Assembly: GCF_003987435.1 (NCBI RefSeq)
Contig: NZ_PIQG01000001.1
Location: 124,001-188,000 of the forward strand
Length of the DNA stretch: 64,000 nt
From: Pseudidiomarina taiwanensis
GTDB lineage: Bacteria > Pseudomonadota > Gammaproteobacteria > Enterobacterales > Alteromonadaceae
Direction of reading: 5' to 3'
The notes beneath the pieces were generated by a model. That model made no database searches and was not told the DNA's origin. It was given only the letters and a program-made list of their open reading frames with translations. Both the position numbers and the translations under genes were made by a program. Position 1 is the stretch's first letter, and each line of letters starts with the position of its first letter. This document shows positions 55,113-62,116 of the stretch, in pieces.

Positions 55113-55835
55113 ATGGGATTTAAAAGTGGCGCGACGATAACAGCCCTTATGAGTGCTGCTGCGCTTTTTGCTCTGAGTGCAAATGAGTTGGCCGCAGCTG
55201 AACTCGCGCCTTACCAGGCACGCTATATCGTTGAGCGAGGTGGTTCGGATTACGGAGAGGCAAGCCGCGAGTTAAGTCGTGACGCTGAGGGCGTCTATCA
55301 GCTTTATACCGAAACTGAGATTTCTTGGTTGTTTATCTCGGACCGGCGTCGGTTATGGTCTGAATTTAGCTTGGCAGACGCACGAGTGAGTTCGCATAGT
55401 TTTCGCTATAAACGTTCAGGGACAGGCAAAGATCGAAGCTTTGCGGTCGAAATAGACCATGACAACGCACAACTACTAGATCCACAGACGCACGAACCAA
55501 TGAACGTCAGCTACGAAGTCGGAGCCATTGATGAAGCTAGTCTGTTAGAACAGCTACGCTATGATGTCAGTCAGAATGATGCGACAGAGTTGAGCTATCG
55601 GGTACTGGATGAAAAAGGCCGTATTGAAACGCAGAAATTTGCCATTCAGGGGCAAGAACAGTTGGCCTTGCCGTATGCAGAAATTGAGGCGATTAAAGTA
55701 GCGCGAGTGCGCGAGAACTCAAGTCGGGAAACTTATTTTTGGTTCGCTCCGAGTTTGAATTATGTGATGGTGCAAATGCATCAGCGTAAAGATGGGGATG
55801 AAGTCGCAACGCTGCGGCTGCAGCAGATGAATTAA
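55113..55835 (+). CDS. DUF3108 periplasmic protein
   Basis: A 240-residue exported protein of unknown function. It has a signal peptide (TALMSAAALFALSANELAAA, cleavage after the alanines), then a beta-rich domain with the family features APYQARYIVERGGSDYGEA, FRYKRSGTGKDRSF and FWFAPSLNYVMVQMHQRKDGDE. DUF3108 genes are commonly found beside purN in gammaproteobacteria, as here. A perfect 12-bp palindrome lies 27 bp upstream of the start codon. The stop shares a TTAA with the convergent purN stop. Confidence 0.85.
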   Translation: MGFKSGATITALMSAAALFALSANELAAAELAPYQARYIVERGGSDYGEASRELSRDAEGVYQLYTETEISWLFISDRRRLWSEFSLADARVSSHSFRYKRSGTGKDRSFAVEIDHDNAQLLDPQTHEPMNVSYEVGAIDEASLLEQLRYDVSQNDATELSYRVLDEKGRIETQKFAIQGQEQLALPYAEIEAIKVARVRENSSRETYFWFAPSLNYVMVQMHQRKDGDEVATLRLQQMN

Positions 55836-56470
55836 TCTGCTGCGTAGCCGTATGGCCCGAGGATCTCGTTATCCAACATTGCCCCGCGCTCGGTTAACTG
55901 TAACCGCCCAGTACAGAGCCACTGCACCACCAATGGGTAAATGCGATATTCCTGCTCATGCACGCGCTCTTGCAGATCTTCGACCTCATCACCGGGAAAA
56001 ATTGGAATTCTGGCTTGCAGAATGACCGGTCCGCCATCGAGCTCCGCAGTAACAAAATGGACACTGACACCATGTTCTTTGTCACCTGCATCTAAGGCAC
56101 GTTGATGGGTATTAACGCCTTTATATTTGGGTAATAAAGATGGGTGAATATTTACCATCTTACCGGCAAAATGGGACACTAAAGTAGGCGTTAAAATCCG
56201 CATAAACCCGGCGAGGACAATAAAGTCGGGGTAAAACGAATCAATCACCAGTTTTAATTCAGCATCATATTCTTCGCGGCTCGCAAAATCTGTGTGCGGC
56301 AGCACCGCAGTTGGGATACCCATCGCCTCGGCTCGAGCTAAGCCGAGTACGCCTGGTTTATTGCTGATCACCCCAACGACTTCGCCATCAATGCGACCTT
56401 GCTGACAGGCGTCAGCAATGGCCTGCATATTGGTGCCAGAGCCGCTAATAAGAATGAGAATTCGGCGCAT
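55832..56470 (-). CDS. purN: Phosphoribosylglycinamide formyltransferase
   Basis: Transfers formyl from 10-formyltetrahydrofolate to GAR in purine synthesis. The 212-residue protein has the phosphate loop SGSGTNMQAI, the catalytic region NIHPSLLPKYKG with the conserved N and H, and VHFVTAELDGGPVI with the catalytic aspartate. It overlaps purM by 1 bp, the usual purMN operon. Confidence 0.96.
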   Translation of the reverse strand: MRRILILISGSGTNMQAIADACQQGRIDGEVVGVISNKPGVLGLARAEAMGIPTAVLPHTDFASREEYDAELKLVIDSFYPDFIVLAGFMRILTPTLVSHFAGKMVNIHPSLLPKYKGVNTHQRALDAGDKEHGVSVHFVTAELDGGPVILQARIPIFPGDEVEDLQERVHEQEYRIYPLVVQWLCTGRLQLTERGAMLDNEILGPYGYAAD

Positions 56471-57513
56471 TAATTGATCTCGACTTGGGCTTCGTCGGCG
56501 CTACGCATGACCACATCGCCAATAATCCAAGCATCTTCGCCATGCTCGCGCAGGATTTCGACTGCTTGTTCGGCTTTATCCGCAGCAACTGCGAGGACTA
56601 AACCGACACCACAATTGAACGTGCGGTACATTTCTTTGGTGGTGACATTGCCATGCTCTTGTAACCAGTTAAATACCGCCGGCCATTCCCAACTGCTGTC
56701 ATCGATGACCACTTTGGCAGATGCCGGCAGCACCCGTGGAATATTTTCCCAGAAACCGCCACCGGTAATGTGCGAAATCGCATGCACATCAACCTGCTCG
56801 AGCAGGGCAAGAACCGATTTGACATAAATTTTGGTGGGTTCGATTAAGTGCTGGGCCAATGGTTTGCCGTCAAGCAAGGTGGTTTGTGGATCAGTTTCAC
56901 TGACTTCAAGAATTTTGCGAATTAACGAATAGCCGTTTGAATGAGGCCCAGATGATGCAAGTGCAATCAGTTTGTCGCCCGCAGCAACAGCCTGTCCATC
57001 AATGAGTTTTGCTTTCTCAGCAACGCCAACACAGAAGCCAGCGATATCATAATCACCTTGCTCGTACATGCCGGGCATCTCAGCGGTCTCACCACCAATC
57101 AGGGCACAGCCAGCCTGCACACAGCCTTCACCGATGCCTTCAACCACTGCAGCCGCAACATCCACATCAAGTTTCGCAGTAGCGTAATAATCGAGGAAGA
57201 AGAGGGGCTCTGCACCTTGTACAATTAGGTCGTTAACGCACATTGCGACCAAATCAATCCCAACGGTATCGTGTTGGTTAAAATCAATTGCTAAGCGGAG
57301 TTTGGTCCCCACACCGTCGGTGCCAGAGACGAGTACCGGCTGCTTGTATTTAGTCGGGATCTCACAGAGTGCGCCGAATCCACCAATTGACCCCATAACT
57401 TCAGGGCGTTTTGTGCGCTTGGTTGCGCCTTTGATACGTTCAACTAAGGCATTGCCAGCGTCGATGTCGACACCTGCATCTTTATAACTCAATGATGGTT
57501 TTTGCTCACTCAC
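56470..57513 (-). CDS. purM: Phosphoribosylformylglycinamidine cyclo-ligase (AIR synthase)
   Basis: ATP-dependent ring closure of FGAM to AIR in purine synthesis. A GTG start at 57513, behind GAGG, gives 347 residues, like E. coli PurM (345). A longer reading from an ATG 20 codons upstream adds non-family sequence. The family motifs [38 protein letters not shown] and [13 protein letters not shown] are intact. It is first in the purMN operon. No convincing PurR box was seen upstream. Confidence 0.95.
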   Translation of the reverse strand: MSEQKPSLSYKDAGVDIDAGNALVERIKGATKRTKRPEVMGSIGGFGALCEIPTKYKQPVLVSGTDGVGTKLRLAIDFNQHDTVGIDLVAMCVNDLIVQGAEPLFFLDYYATAKLDVDVAAAVVEGIGEGCVQAGCALIGGETAEMPGMYEQGDYDIAGFCVGVAEKAKLIDGQAVAAGDKLIALASSGPHSNGYSLIRKILEVSETDPQTTLLDGKPLAQHLIEPTKIYVKSVLALLEQVDVHAISHITGGGFWENIPRVLPASAKVVIDDSSWEWPAVFNWLQEHGNVTTKEMYRTFNCGVGLVLAVAADKAEQAVEILREHGEDAWIIGDVVMRSADEAQVEIN

Positions 57514-57694
57514 GAAGGGGTCCTCAAGCGGTGCGAAAATTTTCGCCGAATAGTTTATCACTTTCGTTGTCATACTGCGATAGAATAAGCGAGATATCGG
57601 GCCGCAACCGCTGTTTAAAAAATCTTCAAACAGCAGGGAACTTCTCGCTATAGAATGCGGTCTGAGTTATAGTACGCATAGTAAGTAAAAACCT

Positions 57695-58054
57695 GGGGCT
57701 GATTCGGATTCGACGGGATACGCGAAACCCAAGGTGCATGCCGAGGTGAGGCAGGCCTCGTAAAAAGCCTCAAACTAATAGTTGCAAACGAAGACAACTA
57801 CGCTTTAGCGGCTTAATAACCCGCTATGCCCGAGCCCTAGCGCTTAGTCTGTGAGACTAGGATCACTCGGTTCACCCCATAGCAGACTCGCGTGGAGGCT
57901 TCGCCCGTAGCCAAGACGTTAAAACCAATCGGGATCGTCACCTTAAGTAGCCTGTTTGTCGGCGACTTGGTGATTAACTAAAAGACAAACTAAGCATGTA
58001 GTACCGAGGATGTAGGTATTGCGGACGCGGGTTCAACTCCCGCCAGCTCCACCA
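57695..58054 (+). ncRNA. ssrA: Transfer-messenger RNA
   Basis: 360 nt from GGGGCTGATTCGGATTCGAC to the 3' CCA. The tRNA-like halves pair at the ends, and the 3' T-arm reads GGGTTCAACTCCC. The resume codon GCA at 57784 opens a tag frame encoding ANEDNYALAA, ended by tandem TAA/TAA (57814-57819); it differs from E. coli (ANDENYALAA) by swapped D and E. The coding and pseudoknot regions are in the normal order. The 3' end is a frequent integrase target, and a tyrosine integrase gene follows directly. Confidence 0.97.
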
Positions 58055-58065
58055 AATCCAAAAAT

Positions 58066-58092
58066 AAAGACGTCTTCGGGCGTCTTTTTTTG
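58066..58092 (+). terminator. Rho-independent terminator after ssrA
   Basis: Stem AAAGACG/CGTCTTT with an 8-nt loop including TTCG and a T-run, 12 bp after the tmRNA CCA. Confidence 0.88.
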
Positions 58093-58153
58093 TTCATTTT
58101 TTCAATAATTACTGGGCTTTAGCCGTTTTATTGTGTATTAAAGTCCAAACTTG

Positions 58154-58224
58154 TCCAGTGACATCCAGTGAATCTAGTAGTACATTTAGTAGTACCTAAT
58201 AAGGTATGGTTCTAGAGGTACTAC
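58154..58224. repeat. Short direct and inverted repeats before the integrase gene
   Basis: TCCAGTGA occurs twice (58154, 58164), TAGTAGTAC twice (58175, 58187), and the inverse GGTACTAC once (58217), all within 70 bp. Such arrays are typical of integrase arm or Xis sites, or an autoregulatory operator next to attL. The role is inferred. Confidence 0.6.
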
Positions 58225-58227
58225 ATA

Positions 58228-59427
58228 ATGGCTCGGGTGAAGCCGCTAACAAATACTGAAGTCAAGCAAGCCAAACCGCGTCAGATGGTCTACAAGCTAT
58301 CAGATGGCGGTGGTCTTCAATTGAGAATCCGGCCCAACGGAAACAAATCCTGGTTGCTCGACTATATAAAGCCGAACACTAAAAAGCGCTCGGCTATAGG
58401 TCTCGGTGGATATCCAGCTTTATCGCTGGCGGATGCACGCAAGCAAAGAGAAATTTATCGAGAACTACTCGTTAGAGGTATCGACCCTAAAGATCATAAA
58501 GACAAGCAGCAAGTCGAGCGCTTACATAGTGCATCAAACACTTTTATGGTTGTGTCTCAAAGATGGTTTGAGGTTAAGCAAACTCAGGTGAGTAGAGATT
58601 ACGCTGATGACATTTGGCGATCGTTGGAAAAATACATCCTCCCCAAATTAGCAAATCATGCGATCGACAAGATCAGAGCACCTGAGGTGATTGATATTCT
58701 CAGACCGGTTTCCAGCAAAGGTAATCACGAGACAGTTAAGCGGTTATGTCAGCGCCTAAATGAAGTGATGGTTTTTGCTGTTAACACTGGACTTGTGCAT
58801 TCGAATCCACTGAGCGGATTAAAAGCTGCGTTTCCGAGTCCAGTGAAGTCCAATATGCCTGCACTTTTACCGAAAGAACTTCCGATGTTTTTGGAGGACC
58901 TAAGTTATGCCAGTGTCAAAATCGTCACAAGGCTTCTGATAGAGTGGCAACTGCACACTATGGTAAGACCAAATGAAGCTGCAGGCACTCGATGGAGCGA
59001 GTTAGACCTTGAACAGAAAGTCTGGGTTATTCCTGCTTCCAGAATGAAAAGGAAGCAGGAGCATATAGTCCCCTTGACTGACCGAGCACTGGAAATCATC
59101 CAGCGGCTGCGTCCAATTAGTGGCGAGAGTAAATTTCTGTTCCCCTCGGACCGTCATCCTAGTCAACATACAAATTCTCAGACTGCAAATATGGCAATTA
59201 AACGCATGGGATATGCTGGTCGCCTCGTCGCCCATGGAATGAGGTCTATCGCAAGTACCACATTAAATGAACAAGGTTTTGCCCCTGATATTATCGAGGC
59301 TGCTCTCGCTCACACGGATCAAAATCAGGTTAGAAGAGCCTACAATCGCTCAAATTACCTCGATCAAAGACGTGCGATGATGCAATGGTGGAGTGACCAT
59401 ATAGAGCAATCAAAATCGATGTCTTAA
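58228..59427 (+). CDS. Tyrosine recombinase, P4-type integrase
   Basis: Site-specific recombinase of 399 residues. The N-terminal DUF4102-type arm domain (KLSDGGGLQLRIRPNGNKSWLL) and a SAM-like core-binding domain (about 100-190) precede the catalytic domain. All catalytic residues are visible: R247 (MVRPNEA), H336-x-x-R339 (HGMRS), H362 (AHTD) and nucleophile Y372 (RRAYNRS). It lies 173 bp downstream of ssrA in the same direction, the usual layout of an element inserted in tmRNA. It appears intact and so the element may still be mobile. Confidence 0.96.
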   Translation: MARVKPLTNTEVKQAKPRQMVYKLSDGGGLQLRIRPNGNKSWLLDYIKPNTKKRSAIGLGGYPALSLADARKQREIYRELLVRGIDPKDHKDKQQVERLHSASNTFMVVSQRWFEVKQTQVSRDYADDIWRSLEKYILPKLANHAIDKIRAPEVIDILRPVSSKGNHETVKRLCQRLNEVMVFAVNTGLVHSNPLSGLKAAFPSPVKSNMPALLPKELPMFLEDLSYASVKIVTRLLIEWQLHTMVRPNEAAGTRWSELDLEQKVWVIPASRMKRKQEHIVPLTDRALEIIQRLRPISGESKFLFPSDRHPSQHTNSQTANMAIKRMGYAGRLVAHGMRSIASTTLNEQGFAPDIIEAALAHTDQNQVRRAYNRSNYLDQRRAMMQWWSDHIEQSKSMS

Positions 59428-59472
59428 CTGGTGTTCATGTATTGAAATCTGGATATAAGAGAGAGTTTGACG

Positions 59473-60159
59473 ATGGAATCATCAAAAAATTTATTTGAAA
59501 ATCATCACGGTAATGGTTTTTTCACGGTCGATGAAATAGTCCAGTTCAATATACTATCAGTACCGTTTGATAAAGTTAGCACCAAATTAAAGCAATATAT
59601 TTATGTCTCAGATATTACTTATGCGCCAGATAATAGACTAATAAAAATAAATGGATACTTCGTCATTGGGGGGACTGAATCTTACAAACTGACTGAAATC
59701 GATGATGAATTTAAAGCTTCCCCTGTTGTTATAACAAAGATAACTAGTGTTATCCTCGGTGAAGATAGTTTGACTGAACGCCCTATCCCTTATTTACCCA
59801 GCAGCGAATATAAATTGATTACAAAGCTTTCTTTGACAGAGCCATTATATTCATTTGCGGAGTTGATTAGAGTCTGTGATGCGCTCGATTTAGGAATGCC
59901 GGAATTACCGAATATTGACGCTAGATCAAAGAAAATCCATGATGGGATTTACTTTCCAATCTCCACACGTAAGCTAAGAGCAGCGCTAGAAGCACAAGAG
60001 ATTTATTGGGTACCATACCTTGATTCAGGACAACCCCCGCAGCAAAAAATGGTCATATTTGACATCGATAAAGCTCTTGGAAAAACGTCATCAGCCCCCT
60101 CTCGGACGGCCAATGAACTTGCTCTAGCTATTATGCCAGATGGTTTTAAATATAAGTGA
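59473..60159 (+). CDS. Unrecognised 228-residue island protein
   Basis: No family is recognised. The protein is soluble, with no signal peptide or membrane helix. The N-terminal half is rich in beta-type residues (KQYIYVSDITYAPDNRLIKI, YFVIGGTESYKL). The C-terminal half has a proline-rich stretch (ELPNIDAR) and a helical segment (STRKLRAALEAQEIYWVPYL), ending ANELALAIMPDGF. The ATG follows GAGAG. Codon use is AT-richer than the core genome. It sits between the integrase and AlpA genes, where satellites and integrative elements often carry cargo or regulators. Confidence 0.7.
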   Translation: MESSKNLFENHHGNGFFTVDEIVQFNILSVPFDKVSTKLKQYIYVSDITYAPDNRLIKINGYFVIGGTESYKLTEIDDEFKASPVVITKITSVILGEDSLTERPIPYLPSSEYKLITKLSLTEPLYSFAELIRVCDALDLGMPELPNIDARSKKIHDGIYFPISTRKLRAALEAQEIYWVPYLDSGQPPQQKMVIFDIDKALGKTSSAPSRTANELALAIMPDGFKYK

Positions 60160-60309
60160 TGTCATATCTATAACCCTTTAAAATCGGGGTGTCTGTTAGC
60201 GATATGGTATCTATTCAAAGTCACCATGACATTATGACACCATCGCAAATCCAACATGACGCAATTAAGCTCATAACCGTTTAGAGAAGCTCAAAAGGAG
60301 AGCACGGTT

Positions 60310-60579
60310 ATGAGTAAAGTGAATTTTCCAAGAATAGTCCGATTTCCAGAAGTCATCAAAATAACCGGATGGTCGAAATCTACCATATACAATCGTTTAA
60401 AAGTTGGCTTATTTCCAAAGCCAGTCAGTCTCGGTGCTCGATCAGTCGGGTTCGTAGAGAGTGAATTGCAAGAATATATGCATGCAGTCATTGCTGGACT
60501 TTCCGACGATGAATTACGACAAGTAGCTCGTAGCCTTTCGGCCCAACGTTTCAAATTGTACCAGACTAAAATACGATAA
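60310..60579 (+). CDS. alpA: AlpA family phage-type transcriptional regulator
   Basis: An 89-residue MerR-like winged helix protein. The helix-turn-helix reads RFPEVIKITGWSKSTIYNRLK, then GLFPKPVSLGARSVGFVESELQEYM, the standard AlpA layout. AlpA in CP4-57 controls excision through the integrase/excisionase system, so it probably switches the element between integrated and excised states. AAAAGGAGA is a strong ribosome site. Confidence 0.92.
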   Translation: MSKVNFPRIVRFPEVIKITGWSKSTIYNRLKVGLFPKPVSLGARSVGFVESELQEYMHAVIAGLSDDELRQVARSLSAQRFKLYQTKIR

Positions 60580-60687
60580 GTAGTAACGCAAAAGCATCAA
60601 TATCTAAAGGCAAGCATTTGAATTATAAATTATTAGTCTTTATTGGACATTAATCATAGGTTTTTTGCCCCGCATTTTTTTAGGTTT

Positions 60688-60707
60688 TCCTCGGAAGAGT
60701 CCGAGGA
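60688..60707. other. Perfect hairpin upstream of the Gp2-like gene
   Basis: TCCTCGGA and TCCGAGGA form a perfect 8-bp stem with loop AGAG, 77 bp before the next start codon. The downstream sequence has a smaller repeat (AGGA/TCCT around GATGGC). A T-run lies before, not after, the stem, so it is not a plus-strand terminator. It may be a Rep target or an RNA leader structure; this is inference. Confidence 0.6.
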
Positions 60708-60783
60708 GTAGGACGATGGCACATCCTGTGTTGATATTGATGATAGGTTTTTAATAATATCTCCTAAGGTTATTAGGTCTTTT

Positions 60784-61410
60784 ATGTCACACATCACTAG
60801 AAGTAGAATTGTTCGATATGATGGTCAGGATTGGTTTATTAATCATCGCTATGGTGGTGTATACCTGGGCGCTATGACATCAATTATGCGACAACTGCAT
60901 TGCATATTGGACTATCACAGTAAGATATTGGTCATTCGATTCGATTTGCGTCTTTATGTATACACTGCTGATAATGAAGTGATATCTCGATTTAATGAAT
61001 TGTTGCACCGCTGGCTTAGGAGAAACTATGGAATGAAACGTTTGGGGTTCTGCTGGGCTAGAGAGATGGAAAACAGTGATAAGCAACATTATCACTATGC
61101 ACTTATGCTAAACGGTCACAAAGTTAGGCATCCATCGAAAATTCTAGAACAAGCAAAATTGTATTGGGATGAATACATACAAGGCAGTTTTTTCGTACCT
61201 GAAAATTGCTATTACTTCATACAGAGACATGATAAGGAGGCCATGCAGAATGTGATTTTTCGTCTTTCATATCTCGCTAAAGTCAACGGAAAGGAAAGTA
61301 GGCCGGATCAGACTAAAAGATTTGGGTCGAGTCGGTTGGAGAATACTGGTTCACAGAGACTATCAAATAGAGTTAGTTCGAAAATGGTCGAAAGCTCACC
61401 CCACGTTTAA
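60784..61410 (+). CDS. YagK/YfjJ domain (inovirus Gp2-like) protein, possible replication initiator
   Basis: A 208-residue protein of the YagK_YfjJ_C / inovirus Gp2-like family, found in phage satellites and inovirus-related integrated elements. The core contains a histidine pair H102-x-H104 in HYHYALMLNG, reminiscent of HUH nucleases, and a Y163-x-x-K166 pair in LSYLAK, near the usual position of a Rep tyrosine. The C-terminus carries KRFGSSRL. Codon use is AT-rich. It follows AlpA by about 200 bp that include a hairpin. Rep activity is inferred from the motifs and family. Confidence 0.8.
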   Translation: MSHITRSRIVRYDGQDWFINHRYGGVYLGAMTSIMRQLHCILDYHSKILVIRFDLRLYVYTADNEVISRFNELLHRWLRRNYGMKRLGFCWAREMENSDKQHYHYALMLNGHKVRHPSKILEQAKLYWDEYIQGSFFVPENCYYFIQRHDKEAMQNVIFRLSYLAKVNGKESRPDQTKRFGSSRLENTGSQRLSNRVSSKMVESSPHV

Positions 61411-61652
61411 TCATGTTGAAGTTAGGTTTAAAAACCAATCGCAGAGTTTGATTTCGAATAAGATAATGTTAACAACATATCAAATGACGATAAAAATTAC
61501 AGAAGTAAAGTCAATAATTTCAGTGGTATTGTTGATAAATGTTCAAAATTTATCTCAGTTTACTAGAATGGGTAACGATAATTACTTTATTTGACACATT
61601 GCGCATTTCGTAAAGTTATCCACGCTCAATACATGAAATTCCTTCTCTACAA
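61411..61652. other. AT-rich gene-free stretch
   Basis: About 240 bp of AT-rich DNA with no convincing gene. It contains TTATCCACG (61616-61624), one base off the DnaA box consensus, and no clear att repeat. Confidence 0.4.
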
Positions 61653-61928
61653 CTAAATGAATCGGCAATACTTGGCAGCCGTTAAGGACAACGTTTCATC
61701 CTTGACTACTGTTTTCACTTCTTCTTTTCCAACTTTTTGAGCTAGGTCCTTTGTTGCGGAATCATAAGCGCTGCGGAGTTGCTCACTAAGTTTATCGCTC
61801 CCTATTTGTAAATAGCAGTATTGAGATGCAGGAAAATCGAAATCTAGAGGGTCATATACGCGGCCCGTTTTGAGCATCAATCTGATTAGCTTTGACCAGT
61901 ACTCGTCTGTTAACATTGTTCTTGGCAT
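61653..61928 (-). pseudogene. IS5-type transposase N-terminus fused to unrelated codons
   Basis: The first 26 residues, MPRTMLTDEYWSKLIRLMLK plus TGRVYD, match the N-terminus of IS5-family (IS1031/IS427-like) transposases. After that the family sequence stops abruptly, and 65 codons of unrelated sequence follow to the stop. The DDE catalytic domain is absent, so it cannot transpose. The IS promoter, with an extended TGGTATAAT box, lies just upstream on the same strand and could express the chimera. Confidence 0.75.
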
Positions 61929-62017
61929 GATGGGTTGTCATGGTTAGTTTTTGGCGAAAGTAATTATACCAGCCCATCATGCTGTCTAATAATCCATCGC
62001 GAAAGATCAACAAGCCC
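61851..62017 (-). mobile_element. Truncated IS5-family element, one end only
   Basis: On the minus strand the element seems to begin at GGGCTTGTTGATCTTTCGCG, which looks like an IS5-family terminal repeat, next to a TTA that may be half of a target duplication. It then runs through the promoter into the transposase start. The other end is missing; the break is at about 61851. Confidence 0.6.
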
Positions 62018-62116
62018 TAATAAGTTTATGGTATCATGATTCATGTAATCTCCTCCTTTAAGAAGCCGCAAAAAACGCGGCGCAAACTGCCTGCTTATTT
62101 GGAAAGGTGCTTATCC

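Noticed and set aside
57600-57640. Possible PurR box and stem-loop upstream of purM
   Set aside because: CGCAACCG matches only half of the PurR consensus. The GCTGTTT/AAACAGC stem has a long loop and no T-run, so neither operator nor terminator is convincing.
61322-61594. A 90-codon plus-strand frame overlapping the end of the Gp2-like gene
   Set aside because: It lies in another frame over conserved Gp2-like codons, has no good ribosome site, and its second half is biased AT-rich sequence. The in-frame KRFGSSRL ending of the Gp2-like protein looks genuine.
62018-62116. CueR-type operator before the copper ATPase
   Set aside because: No ACCTTCC-N7-GGAAGGT palindrome is present; only a short GCCGC/GCGGC repeat, which is not the CueR pattern.
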